Below, in pieces: positions 1 to 8,730 of a stretch of DNA of 41,328 nucleotides (its first letter is position 1; each line of letters opens with the position of its first letter). Made by a program: the position numbers and the translations under genes. Below the pieces are notes generated by a model. The model did no database searches. It was not told the origin of the DNA and was given only the letters and a program-made list of their open reading frames with translations. Source of the DNA: a bacterium. Lineage in GTDB: Bacteria; Elusimicrobiota; Elusimicrobia; Elusimicrobiales; UBA9959. The stretch covers positions 1-41,328 of the forward strand of contig JAKAMO010000011.1 in NCBI GenBank assembly GCA_021812825.1. The letters run 5' to 3'.

Positions 1-660
1 CGCTCGCGGGCGGCGTATTCGGCCTACGCCTCGATGGGGAACTACATCTTCAGCTACGACGCGCTGGTCAAGATCCTTCACGAGGAATCAGGCGAGACCG
101 CCGCCCTGGACTTCGGTAAGACGATACTGCCCAACATCCTGAAACGGTACCGCGTCTTCGCGTACAACTTCGACGGGCAGACGCTGCCCGGCGTCAGGGC
201 CTACGAGGAGAAGAACTACTGGCGCGACGTGGGGACCCTCGAGGCTTTCTGGCAGACCCACATGGACCTGCTGGGCGCCAAGCCCAAGCTGGACCTGAAC
301 AACAAGCTCTGGCCGATACAGGACGCCAGGAAGACCACCTCGCCGGCAAAGATTATAGAGTCCAACCTGCAGGACTGCCTGATCTGCGACGGCTGCGTGA
401 TCCACCAGTCCACGCTGAAGCGCTGCATCCTGGCCAACGACGTGATCGTGCACGAGAAGTGCCAGCTCGAGGACTGCGTGATCATGGACGCCTGCGAGAT
501 CAAGGCCGGCACCAGGATGAAGAAGGTCATCATGGACCGCTACAACACCATAGAGGCCAGGACCACCATAGGCTTCAACGCCGACCAGGACGCGCAGAGC
601 TACTATATCGATCCCGACGGCATCGTCGTGATACCGCGCGGCATCTCGAAATGGCAGTGA
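1..660 (+). CDS. glgC: Glucose-1-phosphate adenylyltransferase, C-terminal part (5' end outside window)
   Basis: This is the last 219 residues of ADP-glucose pyrophosphorylase, which makes ADP-glucose from glucose-1-phosphate and ATP for glycogen synthesis. The frame is open from base 1, and the in-frame segment ASMGNYIF just after the window edge is the family's conserved A-S-M-G-x-Y-x-F stretch, so the ATG at 34 is internal. YWRDVGTLEAFWQTHMDL follows, the end of the nucleotidyltransferase domain. After it comes a left-handed beta-helix made of short repeats such as CLICDGCVI and CILANDVIV. The protein ends normally with VVIPRGISKW. Full-length family members are about 400-430 residues, so roughly half is missing. 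phoH starts 4 bases downstream. Confidence 0.93.
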   Translation, partial: RSRAAYSAYASMGNYIFSYDALVKILHEESGETAALDFGKTILPNILKRYRVFAYNFDGQTLPGVRAYEEKNYWRDVGTLEAFWQTHMDLLGAKPKLDLNNKLWPIQDARKTTSPAKIIESNLQDCLICDGCVIHQSTLKRCILANDVIVHEKCQLEDCVIMDACEIKAGTRMKKVIMDRYNTIEARTTIGFNADQDAQSYYIDPDGIVVIPRGISKWQ

Positions 661-664
661 TCCG

Positions 665-1633
665 GTGACCCCGCTGGGCAAGATGGAAGGGCGCAAGTTC
701 AGGCTCAAGAACCGGGAGGAGATCCTGGCCCTGCTCGGGGCGCAGGACGAGGGCCTGCGCGAGCTGGAGCGCCGGCTCAAGGTGCGCGTCTTCGTCAGGC
801 ACCACCACGAGACCGAGAGCGCCGACCTGACCGTCACCGGCAAGCCGGCCGCCGTAGAGCGCGCGATCGGCCGCCTCCGGGCGGAACTGGACAGCTTCTA
901 CGGCGAGCGCCTGGCCGAGCCGCTCCCTGAGCCTTCCGCGGGCAGGGACTCCCGTCCGCCGGAAGGGGCGGTCTACAAGACGCATTACGGCGAGTATATC
1001 CGGCCGCGCACCGAGAACCAGCGGAAATACGTGGAGGCCCTGCTGGAAAGGGACCTGGTCTTCGGCATAGGCCCCGCCGGCACCGGCAAGACCTTCCTGG
1101 CCGCGGTCTGCGCGCTGCGCGCGCTGCAGGACGGCTCGGCCAAGCGCATAATCCTGACGCGGCCGATAGTCGAGGCCGGCGAGAAGCTGGGCTACCTGCC
1201 TGGCGACGTCTCCGACAAAGTACACCCATATCTGCGCCCGCTGTACGACGCCTTCTTCACCCTGCTCGGGCCGGACCGTTTCCGCGCGCTGCGCGCGGAC
1301 GAGGTCATAGAGACCGTGCCGCTGGCCTACATGCGCGGCCGCACGCTCGAGAACGCCTTCGTCATCCTCGATGAGGCCCAGAACACGCTGCCGGAGCAGA
1401 TGAAGATGTTCCTGACGCGGCTCGGCCGCTATTCCCGCATGGCCGTCACCGGCGACATAACCCAGATAGACATCAAGGAGAAGGGCCGCTCCGGCCTGGT
1501 GCTGGTAAAGGATATCCTGAAGAAGGTGCCGGGAGTGAAGTTCGTGAATTTCACCGGCAAGGACGTGGCCCGCCACCAGCTGGTGGCCGAGATACTTGCC
1601 GCCTACGACGCCTGGGAAAAGGAGAACGGCTGA
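665..1633 (+). CDS. phoH: PhoH-like P-loop ATPase
   Basis: A 322-residue PhoH/YbeZ-family protein, a cytoplasmic ATPase thought to act in RNA metabolism together with YbeY. The Walker A motif GPAGTGKT is at residues 136-143 and the Walker B motif VILDEAQN near residue 234. The region before residue 70 looks like the small N-terminal nucleic-acid-binding part of the family. The GTG at 665 is the furthest upstream start. An in-frame ATG at 683 is a close alternative, and neither has a strong ribosome site. The stop overlaps the ybeY start (TGATG), so the two are probably translationally coupled, a very common pairing in bacteria. Confidence 0.93.
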   Translation: MTPLGKMEGRKFRLKNREEILALLGAQDEGLRELERRLKVRVFVRHHHETESADLTVTGKPAAVERAIGRLRAELDSFYGERLAEPLPEPSAGRDSRPPEGAVYKTHYGEYIRPRTENQRKYVEALLERDLVFGIGPAGTGKTFLAAVCALRALQDGSAKRIILTRPIVEAGEKLGYLPGDVSDKVHPYLRPLYDAFFTLLGPDRFRALRADEVIETVPLAYMRGRTLENAFVILDEAQNTLPEQMKMFLTRLGRYSRMAVTGDITQIDIKEKGRSGLVLVKDILKKVPGVKFVNFTGKDVARHQLVAEILAAYDAWEKENG

Positions 1634-2046
1634 TGCCGCTCGACGTTTTCTTCGAAGGCGCGAAGCCGGCCGTGGACAAGGCCCTGCTGGCTAAAGCCGC
1701 TGCGCTGGGCCTCGGCAGGCATTCCCGCAGGCAGGTCAACCTGGTCTATACCGGCGGTCCCGCCATCAGGAAGCTGAACAAGGCCTTCCTCGGGAAGGAC
1801 CGCCTGACCGACGTTATTGCCTTCAACCTGCCGCCGGCGCCGGTCCCGGGATCCCCCTGGGGCGAGATCTACGTCTGCGTGCCGGTGGCGGCCCGCCAGG
1901 CCAGGGCCATGGGCCATTCGCTGCTGACCGAGCTGCTGGTCCTGACCGTGCACGGCGCGCTGCACCTGGCCGGCATGGACGACGCCACGCCGGCGCTGCG
2001 CCGCCGCATGAACGAGAAGACCGCCCGCCTGCTCAGGAAACTTTAA
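1633..2046 (+). CDS. ybeY: Endoribonuclease YbeY (rRNA maturation factor)
   Basis: A 137-residue YbeY/UPF0054 protein, a zinc-dependent RNase involved in 16S rRNA 3'-end maturation and ribosome quality control. The family segment LTDVIAFNL (usually LTDVLSFP) is present near residue 58. The metal motif normally reads HxxxHxxxxxH; here it is H107, H111 and Asp117 (HGALHLAGMDD), so the third histidine is replaced by aspartate. Other lineages also carry a non-histidine third ligand, so activity may be kept. The start overlaps the phoH stop by one base. The gene ends 2 bases before the convergent CBS gene, with no terminator hairpin between them. Confidence 0.9.
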   Translation: MPLDVFFEGAKPAVDKALLAKAAALGLGRHSRRQVNLVYTGGPAIRKLNKAFLGKDRLTDVIAFNLPPAPVPGSPWGEIYVCVPVAARQARAMGHSLLTELLVLTVHGALHLAGMDDATPALRRRMNEKTARLLRKL

Positions 2047-2048
2047 CC

Positions 2049-2483
2049 CTACCTGTTCCCGGAGATGTAGTTTTCCAGCTGCGAGATGATGAACTTCTGC
2101 TTCGAGATGACGATACGCACGACGTCTCCGATGGAGATCAGGCCCAGGATATGCTCCTTGTCTATGACCGGCAGGTGCCTAAAATGCTTCTCGCTCATCA
2201 GCGCCATACAGTCCTCTATGGACTCGTCCGGGCGCACGTAAACCACCCGCTCCGTCATGATCTCCCTGACCATGGTGTCGTTGGCCGACTTCCCGTGCAG
2301 CTCCACCTTGCGGGCGTAGTCGCGCTCCGAGATCATGCCGACGATCCGGCCTGAGTCCATCACCATCAGCGCGCCGACGTTCTTTTCGGCCATGATCTTC
2401 AGGGCCTGCAGCACCGTAGCGGAACTGCTGACCGACCAGATCATGGCGCCCTTGTGCTTAAGGAACTGCTTCAGAGTAATCAT
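2049..2483 (-). CDS. Tandem CBS-domain protein
   Basis: A 144-residue soluble protein that is almost entirely a pair of CBS domains (about residues 10-65 and 75-130). GALMVMDSGRIVGMISERD is a typical CBS beta-strand/helix segment; the second domain has HLPVIDKEHILGLISIGD. Stand-alone CBS pairs bind adenine nucleotides such as AMP, ATP or NAD and act as energy-sensing regulators; the target here is unknown. The SD-like AGGAG sits about 6 bases before the ATG. It is transcribed against ybeY and away from leuS, so it is probably a single-gene unit. The family call is secure, the role is not. Confidence 0.92.
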   Translation of the reverse strand: MITLKQFLKHKGAMIWSVSSSATVLQALKIMAEKNVGALMVMDSGRIVGMISERDYARKVELHGKSANDTMVREIMTERVVYVRPDESIEDCMALMSEKHFRHLPVIDKEHILGLISIGDVVRIVISKQKFIISQLENYISGNR

Positions 2484-2589
2484 CCGTCTCCTCCTCTCCC
2501 CCCAAAGCGCCCCGCGGCGCTAATACGCTATGATAACAAAAAAACGCGGCTTTTAAGCGGTCTGGCCGGTTCACGGGTCCAGGTTCCCT

Positions 2590-2668
2590 TATATTTGATA
2601 AAATAACGATGTTGCGCGTTTTATCTGCGCTCCCGCGCCGGCGGGAGCCGCCGCGCACGGAGGCAAAA
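2590..2668 (+). promoter_or_regulatory. leuS leader: AT-rich promoter-like patch, hairpin and ribosome site
   Basis: An AT-rich patch (GATAAAAT near 2597-2604) is the only promoter-like sequence in the gap. It is followed by a perfect 8-base hairpin, GCTCCCGC at 2629-2636 paired with GCGGGAGC at 2641-2648, and then GGAGG at 2659-2663. The hairpin sits just before the ribosome site and could affect translation. No T-box motif is seen. The rest of the 185-base gap to the CBS gene holds nothing else recognisable. Confidence 0.45.
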
Positions 2669-5185
2669 GTGAAGACGACGGACGCCAGGACTTTCCAGGA
2701 GATAGACGCCCGCCAGCAGAAACGCTGGCAGGAGATGAACGCCTTCAGGGCCGAGCGCCTGCCCGGCAAGCCCAAGTTCTACTGCCTGGACATGTTCCCG
2801 TACCCGTCCGGCGACGGCCTGCACGTCGGCCATCCGGAGAGCTACACCGCCACCGACATCATCTCGCGCTACAAGCGCATGAAGGGCTTCGAGGTGCTGC
2901 ATCCGATGGGGTGGGACGCGTTCGGACTGCCCGCCGAGAACTACGCCATCTCCACCGGCGTGCACCCGCGCGTCACCACCGAGAAGAACTGCGCCACCTT
3001 CAAACGTCAGATCAAGGCGCTGGGCTTCAGCTACGACTGGGAGCGCGAGGTCACGACCATAGACCCCGGCTACTACAAGTGGACGCAGTGGATCTTCCTG
3101 CAGCTCTTCAACAAGGGCCTGGCCTACGAGGCCGAGGTGCCGATAAACTGGTGCCCCAAGTGCAAGACCGGCCTCGCCAACGAGGAGGTCTACCAGGGCA
3201 AGTGCGACCGCTGCGAGACGCCCATAGAGAAGAAGAGCCTGAAGCAGTGGATGCTGAGGATCACCGCCTACGCGGACCGGCTGCTCGAGGACCTGGAGGG
3301 CATAGACTGGCCGCACTCCACGCGGCTGATGCAGGAGAACTGGATAGGCCGCTCCGAGGGCGCCGAGGTGGACTTCGAACTGCCGTCCATCGGCGAGAAG
3401 CTGAGGATCTTCACGACGCGGCCCGATACGCTCTACGGCGCGACCTACATGGTGCTGGCCCCGGAGCATCCCTTCGTCGTCAAGATAACTGCGCCTGAGA
3501 AAAAGTCGGAAGTGGAGACCTACGTCGCCGCCGCGGCCAACAAGAGCGACCTGGAGCGCACGGAGCTCGCCAAGGACAAGACCGGCGTTTTCACCGGCGC
3601 TTACGCCGTCAACCCGGTCAACGGCGAGAAGATACCGGTCTGGGTGGCCGACTACGTACTTATCACCTACGGCACCGGCGCCATCATGGCCGTGCCGGCG
3701 CACGACGACCGCGACCACGAGTTCGCGACCAAGTTCGGGCTCAAAATGATAGAGGTGCTCAAGCCCCCGGCGGACTGGAAGGGCGAGGGGGCCTTCTGCG
3801 GCGACGGCACTTCCATCAACTCCGGCGTCATCACCGGCCTGCCGACCCCAGAGGCCAAGAAGAGGATCATCGCCTGGCTCAAGGAGAAGGGCATAGGCGA
3901 GCCGAAGGTGAATTATAAGCTGCGCGACTGGGTGTTCGCAAGGCAGCGCTACTGGGGCGAGCCTTTCCCGCTGGTGCATTGCGACAAATGCGGCGTGGTA
4001 CCGGTGCCCGAGAGCGAGCTGCCGGTAAGGCTGCCGGAAGTGGAGAATTACGAACCCACCGGCACCGGCGAGTCCCCGCTCGCCGTGATAGAGAGCTGGG
4101 TGAACACGAAATGCCCGAAATGCGGAGGCCCGGCGAAACGCGAGACCAACACCATGCCGCAGTGGGCCGGCTCCTGCTGGTACTACCTGCGCTACATGGA
4201 CCCGAAGAACGACAAGGCCTTCGTGGCCGGGGACATCGAGAAGGCCTGGATGCCGGTGGACCTCTATATAGGCGGCGCCGAGCACGCGGTGCTGCACCTG
4301 CTCTACGCGCGCTTCTGGCACAAGGTACTGTTCGACCTGGGCCACGTCTCCACCAAGGAGCCGTTCAGGAAGATGGTGCACCAGGGCATGATACTTTCCT
4401 ACGCCTACCGCGACTCGAAGGGCGTCTACCGCAACTACAAGGAGCTCGACATCTCCGAGGACGGGACCGCGAAGACCTCCGACGGCGAGATCATCAAGCC
4501 GGTAGTGGAGAAGATGTCCAAATCCAAGAAGAACGTGATAAACCCGGACGAGGTGCTCGAGCGCTACGGCGCCGACCCGTTCCGCCTCTACGAGATGTTC
4601 ATGGGCCCGCTGGAGGACACCAAGCCGTGGAACATACGCGGCATAGAGGGCGTCAACCGCTTCCTGAAGCGCGCCTACGCCTGGGGTCTGGAGCGCCACT
4701 CCGCGCTGACCGACCACGAAGTCTCCGGCCAGGACCTGATACTGCGCCACCAGACGATAGAAAAAGTCGGCGCGGACATAGAGGCGCTCAAGTTCAACAC
4801 CGCCATCTCCGCGCTGATGATCTACCTGAACCGGCTGACAGAGCAGAAGGAGACCGCGCGCGCGGACTTCGAGACTTTCCTCGCCCTGCTGCACCCTTTC
4901 GCGCCGCACATCACCGACGAGCTCTGGGAGGTTTCCGGCGGACAGGGCACGCTTATGAAGCAAGCGTGGCCCGCGGCCGACAAGGCCGTCATCGCGTCGC
5001 GCGAACTGGAGATACCCGTGCAGGTCAACGGCAAGATCAAGGAAAAGCTGCACGTCAAGGAAACGACGACTCAGGACGAGATAAAGCGCCTGGCCCTCGA
5101 GGCCGCGGCGCCCCACACGGCCGGCAAGACCATCGTGAAGACGATAGTGGTGCCCGGCCGGCTGGTCAGCATAGTCATAAAGTAG
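2669..5185 (+). CDS. leuS: Leucine--tRNA ligase
   Basis: Class I leucyl-tRNA synthetase of 838 residues, which charges tRNA-Leu in the cytoplasm. The HIGH-type motif is HVGH (residues 52-55) and the KMSKS motif is intact at 615-619. A zinc-knuckle-like CPKC...CDRC pair, the CP1 editing domain (TTRPDTLYGAT, about residue 250) and a second CPKCGG knuckle are visible. The anticodon-binding helical domain and small C-terminal domain complete the protein, giving normal family length. I chose the GTG at 2669 because GGAGG lies 5 bases upstream. An in-frame ATG at 2609 would add 20 arginine-rich residues and cover the leader hairpin. lptE follows after 19 bases. Confidence 0.96.
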   Translation: MKTTDARTFQEIDARQQKRWQEMNAFRAERLPGKPKFYCLDMFPYPSGDGLHVGHPESYTATDIISRYKRMKGFEVLHPMGWDAFGLPAENYAISTGVHPRVTTEKNCATFKRQIKALGFSYDWEREVTTIDPGYYKWTQWIFLQLFNKGLAYEAEVPINWCPKCKTGLANEEVYQGKCDRCETPIEKKSLKQWMLRITAYADRLLEDLEGIDWPHSTRLMQENWIGRSEGAEVDFELPSIGEKLRIFTTRPDTLYGATYMVLAPEHPFVVKITAPEKKSEVETYVAAAANKSDLERTELAKDKTGVFTGAYAVNPVNGEKIPVWVADYVLITYGTGAIMAVPAHDDRDHEFATKFGLKMIEVLKPPADWKGEGAFCGDGTSINSGVITGLPTPEAKKRIIAWLKEKGIGEPKVNYKLRDWVFARQRYWGEPFPLVHCDKCGVVPVPESELPVRLPEVENYEPTGTGESPLAVIESWVNTKCPKCGGPAKRETNTMPQWAGSCWYYLRYMDPKNDKAFVAGDIEKAWMPVDLYIGGAEHAVLHLLYARFWHKVLFDLGHVSTKEPFRKMVHQGMILSYAYRDSKGVYRNYKELDISEDGTAKTSDGEIIKPVVEKMSKSKKNVINPDEVLERYGADPFRLYEMFMGPLEDTKPWNIRGIEGVNRFLKRAYAWGLERHSALTDHEVSGQDLILRHQTIEKVGADIEALKFNTAISALMIYLNRLTEQKETARADFETFLALLHPFAPHITDELWEVSGGQGTLMKQAWPAADKAVIASRELEIPVQVNGKIKEKLHVKETTTQDEIKRLALEAAAPHTAGKTIVKTIVVPGRLVSIVIK

Positions 5186-5204
5186 GGGAACCGGGGGTTA
5201 AAGT

Positions 5205-5789
5205 ATGAAGAAACTGCTGTTACTTGCTTCTCTGGCGGGGCTCGCCGCCTGCGCCTCGTCGCCTGACATCATCTACCGGCCGGCCGAGCAGAAGCTGCCG
5301 GAGCATATCAAGCAGATAGCCGTGCGTCCCTTCGCCAACAAGACGCAGCAGTTCGGCCTCGAGGAGAAGATCACGCTCAAGGTCATAGACGAGTTCCTGA
5401 AGAACGGGGAATACTCCATCGCCCCCGAGAGCTCGGCGCAGGGCGTGATAGTGGGCGAGATAACCCACTACATCCTCACCCCGATACAGTACGACGTGAA
5501 CCTCGTGCCTACCGTCTACAAGCTCAACGTGATAGCCTCGGTGCGGCTGCTGGACAAGGAGTACAACCGCTACCTGTGGGAGGAACCGGCGCTGCAGGTG
5601 ACCAAGATGTACTCCGCCGCCAACCTGCCCGGCGGCCTGACCGAGGAGCAGGCCCGCGAGGCGCTCTGGGAGATACTCGCCAAGGACATCGTGCTGCGCA
5701 CCGTGCAGGGCTTCGGCTCCGTCTCCAGCACCTCGCAGAAGAGGGTCCCCAACGCCGGAGAGGCGGCGCAGCAGCCGGCCATACCCTGA
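5205..5789 (+). CDS. lptE: LptE-like outer-membrane LPS-assembly lipoprotein
   Basis: A 194-residue lipoprotein resembling LptE, the plug of the LptD/LptE complex that inserts lipopolysaccharide into the outer membrane. A short signal peptide ends in the lipobox LAAC with Cys16 as the lipidated residue. The segment IAVRPFANKTQQFGLEEKIT is typical of LptE proteins (I-A-V-x-x-F-x-N-x-T), followed by a ferredoxin-like alpha/beta region. The tail is Gln/Ala/Pro-rich. Position between leuS and holA is a classic LptE location and supports the call. Its stop overlaps the holA start. Sequence similarity within this family is low, so context carries part of the assignment. Confidence 0.85.
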   Translation: MKKLLLLASLAGLAACASSPDIIYRPAEQKLPEHIKQIAVRPFANKTQQFGLEEKITLKVIDEFLKNGEYSIAPESSAQGVIVGEITHYILTPIQYDVNLVPTVYKLNVIASVRLLDKEYNRYLWEEPALQVTKMYSAANLPGGLTEEQAREALWEILAKDIVLRTVQGFGSVSSTSQKRVPNAGEAAQQPAIP

Positions 5790-6790
5790 TGCAGACGCTC
5801 ACCCCCAGGGCCCTGGCCGAGGAATGGGCCGCCGGCAAGACCCGGCCGGTCTACTACCTCTGCGGCGAGGAGGCGGCGATGAAGGAGGCCGCCCTCCGCC
5901 GGCTGCAGGAAGCGTTCAAGCCGGAATCCTTCAATTTCTCGGTACGGGACGCGGAGACGTCCGACGTGGCCCAGGCCCTCGACGAGGCGCGCACCGCCCC
6001 GATGTTGGCAGAGACACGCTTCGTGGCCATAAAGCGCGCGGAAAAGCTCAGAAAAGACCCTCTTGGCCAGGTGCTGTCCTACCTGGAGGACCCCTGCCCG
6101 AGCGCGACCCTGCTGCTGCTGGCGGACTGGCCCCGCGAGAAGCAGGACCCTATCCCGGCGGCGCTGGGCAAGGACTGCGCCCTGGTGGACTTCTCGCCCC
6201 TCACCCCGGCCCAGGCGGCCGAAAGGCTCAACTCGGCCCTGCTGGCCAGAAGCATCAAGACCGACCGCGACGCGCTGGACCTGATGGTGGAACTGGTGGG
6301 AACCGACTCCGTCACCCTTGACGGCGAGGCCGAGAAGGCCGCCCTCTACATGCACGGCCAGGACAGGATATTCGGACCCGACGACGCGCTGGCCCTGACC
6401 GGCTTCGCGCGGGTACAGAACCCTTTCGAGCTTTCCAACTCCGTCTGCAGGCGCGACGCGGCCGGGGCGGCGCAGGCCGTGACGAAGATGCTGGACGCCG
6501 GCTCGGAACCGCTGGCCCTGCTCTCGCAGATCTCGCGGGCGCTGGAAAGGCTTCTCAAGGTGAAGAGGCTTTCAGCGGCCGGCGGCGGCCCGGCCACGGC
6601 CTATCAGGCGGGGATGTCGCCGGGCCAGTATCACGCGGCCATGAAGGACGCCGACAGGTTCGCGGAGGACAAGCTGCTGCGCTCGCTGCGCCGCTGCCTG
6701 GAGGCCGAGGAGCTGCTGAAGTCCACCTCAAGGCGCGACCCGGCCCTGGTGATAAGGCAGCTCGCCTACGAGATCACCGGGACCAGATGA
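5789..6790 (+). CDS. holA: DNA polymerase III subunit delta
   Basis: A 333-residue clamp-loader delta subunit, which opens the sliding clamp during replication. It starts at the ATG overlapping the lptE stop (TGATG). The N-terminal stretch RPVYYLCGEEAAMKEAAL is the family's degenerate P-loop region (P-V-Y-L-L-x-G-x-E), without a working Walker A lysine, as expected for delta. The C-terminal collar helices include LLSQISRALERLLKVKRL and end with VIRQLAYEITG. Length and neighbours (lptE, rpsT) match the usual arrangement. The convergent terminator downstream separates it from rpsT. Confidence 0.93.
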   Translation: MQTLTPRALAEEWAAGKTRPVYYLCGEEAAMKEAALRRLQEAFKPESFNFSVRDAETSDVAQALDEARTAPMLAETRFVAIKRAEKLRKDPLGQVLSYLEDPCPSATLLLLADWPREKQDPIPAALGKDCALVDFSPLTPAQAAERLNSALLARSIKTDRDALDLMVELVGTDSVTLDGEAEKAALYMHGQDRIFGPDDALALTGFARVQNPFELSNSVCRRDAAGAAQAVTKMLDAGSEPLALLSQISRALERLLKVKRLSAAGGGPATAYQAGMSPGQYHAAMKDADRFAEDKLLRSLRRCLEAEELLKSTSRRDPALVIRQLAYEITGTR

Positions 6791-6794
6791 CAAA

Positions 6795-6819
6795 AGCCCC
6801 GGCTGACTGCGCCGGGGCT
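6795..6819. terminator. Rho-independent terminator between holA and rpsT
   Basis: Perfect 9-base stem AGCCCCGGC (6795-6803) and GCCGGGGCT (6811-6819) with a 7-base loop. On the minus strand the stem is followed by TTTTG, fitting rpsT termination. On the plus strand CGTTCTTT follows, so it may also serve the holA operon. Confidence 0.85.
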
Positions 6820-6839
6820 CGTTCTTTCCAATGCGGAAG

Positions 6840-7136
6840 TTACTTTACGGAAGGGTTCTGCGCGATCGTCCTGATCTTGGCGGCGAGGCGCGCCTTCTTG
6901 CGGGCGGCGGCCTTCCAATGCAGGGTGCCGGTCTTGGCGGCCTTGTCGAGCAGCGAGTAGGCCTTCGGGAGCATCTTCTGCGCGTTCTCCATGTCCTTCT
7001 TGGACACGAGCGCGCCGAAATCCTTGGTGGTATCGTGGATACGGGCCTTCACGCCCCTGTTGCGGGACGCCAGTTTTTCTGATTTGCGCCAGGCCTTTAT
7101 AGCGCTGGTATGCCTGCCGGTCTTGAGTTTTGCCAT
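6840..7136 (-). CDS. rpsT: 30S ribosomal protein S20
   Basis: A 98-residue lysine/arginine-rich helical protein, the small-subunit protein S20 that binds 16S rRNA. The N-terminus MAKLKTGRHTSAIKAWRKSE and the segment GTLHWKAAARKKARLA match the family. I chose the ATG at 7136 because S20 proteins begin M-A-x-x-K; an upstream ATG at 7145 would add three residues (MST). Neither has a convincing SD. The murJ start is only 22 bases away on the other strand, so the rpsT promoter must overlap the start of murJ. Confidence 0.94.
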   Translation of the reverse strand: MAKLKTGRHTSAIKAWRKSEKLASRNRGVKARIHDTTKDFGALVSKKDMENAQKMLPKAYSLLDKAAKTGTLHWKAAARKKARLAAKIRTIAQNPSVK

Positions 7137-7158
7137 AGTGGACATAGTTTATCATTCT

Positions 7159-8730
7159 ATGACGGAAAAAGCAAATGCCCGGGTACCGGCCGCCACGGCG
7201 GGCGGCTTCTCCAGGGGCATGGCCGGCATCACCGTCGCCAACCTGGTCACCAAGGTCCTGGGCTACGCCAGGGACGCCCTGCTGGTGGCCGTTTTCGGCG
7301 GCGGGGCCCTGGCGGACGCCTATTACGCCGCCTTCAGGCTGGTCAACATGTTCCGGAGGACGGGCGGGGAAGGGGCGATAAACGCCGTCTTCATACCGCG
7401 ACTGGAGGAGGAGAAGCTCAAAGGGCCGGAGGCGGCCGGGCATTTCTTCGCCTCCTCCTGGACCATAGTATTCTTCCTGTCGGCCGCGCTGGCGGCGGCC
7501 GGCATCCTTTTCAGGCGCGAATTCGCCGCCCTCAGCGCCTGGGGCTTCCGCGGCTCTCCCGACAAGTTCGAGCTTACGGCCCTGCTGGCGGCGGTGCTGA
7601 TGCCGCACATACTCTTCGTCAACGTCTCGGCCCTGTTCACCGCGGCGCTGAACTCAGCCAGGAAGTTCTTCCTGCCCGCCCTGGCCCCGGCCGCGTTCTC
7701 GCTGCTGATCATAGGCGTGCTGCTCTCCTTCCGCGCCGGCTTCTTCGGCCAGTTGGACGCCAGGGGACGCATCATCCTGGTGGCGGCCGCCGCCTCCGCC
7801 TCCGGCCTGCTGCAGGCGGGCCTGCTGCTGCCCCTGCTGTTCAGGCAGGGGTACGGGCTTAAGTTCTCCAATCCTCTCAGCAGCCTGCGCGCGGCCCCTG
7901 CCCTGCTGGCCGCGGCTCCGGCGGCCGTGACGCTGGCGCAGGACCAGGTCTCCATGCTGGTCAACACCCTCTACGCCAGCTTCCTGCCGGCGGGCTCCAT
8001 CACCGCCATTTATAACGCCGCGAGGCTGGTGCAGTTCCCGGTCTCGCTGTTCGCGGCGGCCGCGGCCACCGTGTCCCTGCCGGACCTGGCGGGCAGCAGG
8101 GCGGCCGGCGACATGCGCGGTTTCAGGGAGCGACTGGCCGAAGCCATGTCCGCCTCCTGGCTCATCATGCTGCCTGCCGCGGCCGGCATAGCCGTTACCG
8201 CGCTCCCCATCTGCCGCGCCCTGTTCGAGCACGGCCGCTTCTCCCCCGAACAGAGCGCGATGACGGCCGGCGCCCTTTTCTGGCTTGCCCTCGGCCTGCC
8301 GGCCTACGGCTTCAACAAGGTCGCCGCCTCCTCCCTGTACGCCCTTGGCAGGCCCAAAGGGCCGCTCGTCATAATAACTGCTCAGCTGCTGCTGAACGCG
8401 GCGCTCTGCATGGCCTTCATGGGCAGGATGGGGGCTTCCGGCCTCATGCTGGCCACCTCGATAAGCTCCTGGGCCGCTGCGGCAGCCTTCCTGCTGGACC
8501 TGAAAAGGACGTCGGGGTTCAGCCCTTTCTACCACCTTCCCCTGTGGCGCCCGGCCCTGTCCGCCGCCGTTGCCGCCGGGACGGCGCTGCTGCTTAAAAT
8601 CCTGTTGGCCGGCGCCGGCCCGCTGGCCGTGACCGGGACCGCCGTGCCGGCCGCGGTGGCGGTATATTTTCTCGGGCTCCGCCTTCTCAAGGTAGAAGAA
8701 CGCCGGCTGCTGACGGCGGGGAAATTCTGA
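7159..8730 (+). CDS. murJ: Lipid II flippase MurJ
   Basis: A 523-residue integral membrane protein of the MurJ/MviN family, which flips the peptidoglycan precursor lipid II across the inner membrane. About 14 hydrophobic helices are visible. Family hallmarks include the N-terminal ARDALLVAVFGGGALADAYY (R-D-x-x-x-A-x-x-F-G-x-x-x-x-x-D-A-F) and NAVFIPRLEEE (normally A-F-V-P), plus CRALFEHGRFS in the second half. Start chosen at the ATG at 7159, giving the usual length; upstream codons in the same frame run through rpsT. The stop overlaps the uvrC-like start (TGATG). Confidence 0.94.
   Translation: MTEKANARVPAATAGGFSRGMAGITVANLVTKVLGYARDALLVAVFGGGALADAYYAAFRLVNMFRRTGGEGAINAVFIPRLEEEKLKGPEAAGHFFASSWTIVFFLSAALAAAGILFRREFAALSAWGFRGSPDKFELTALLAAVLMPHILFVNVSALFTAALNSARKFFLPALAPAAFSLLIIGVLLSFRAGFFGQLDARGRIILVAAAASASGLLQAGLLLPLLFRQGYGLKFSNPLSSLRAAPALLAAAPAAVTLAQDQVSMLVNTLYASFLPAGSITAIYNAARLVQFPVSLFAAAAATVSLPDLAGSRAAGDMRGFRERLAEAMSASWLIMLPAAAGIAVTALPICRALFEHGRFSPEQSAMTAGALFWLALGLPAYGFNKVAASSLYALGRPKGPLVIITAQLLLNAALCMAFMGRMGASGLMLATSISSWAAAAAFLLDLKRTSGFSPFYHLPLWRPALSAAVAAGTALLLKILLAGAGPLAVTGTAVPAAVAVYFLGLRLLKVEERRLLTAGKF

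Noticed and set aside
2621..5116. An 831-codon open frame antisense to leuS, and a 409-codon frame overlapping its second half
   Set aside because: leuS is intact with all motifs. Long shadow frames are expected in GC-rich coding DNA, and their products are low-complexity Arg/Gly/Leu/Val sequences with no motifs.
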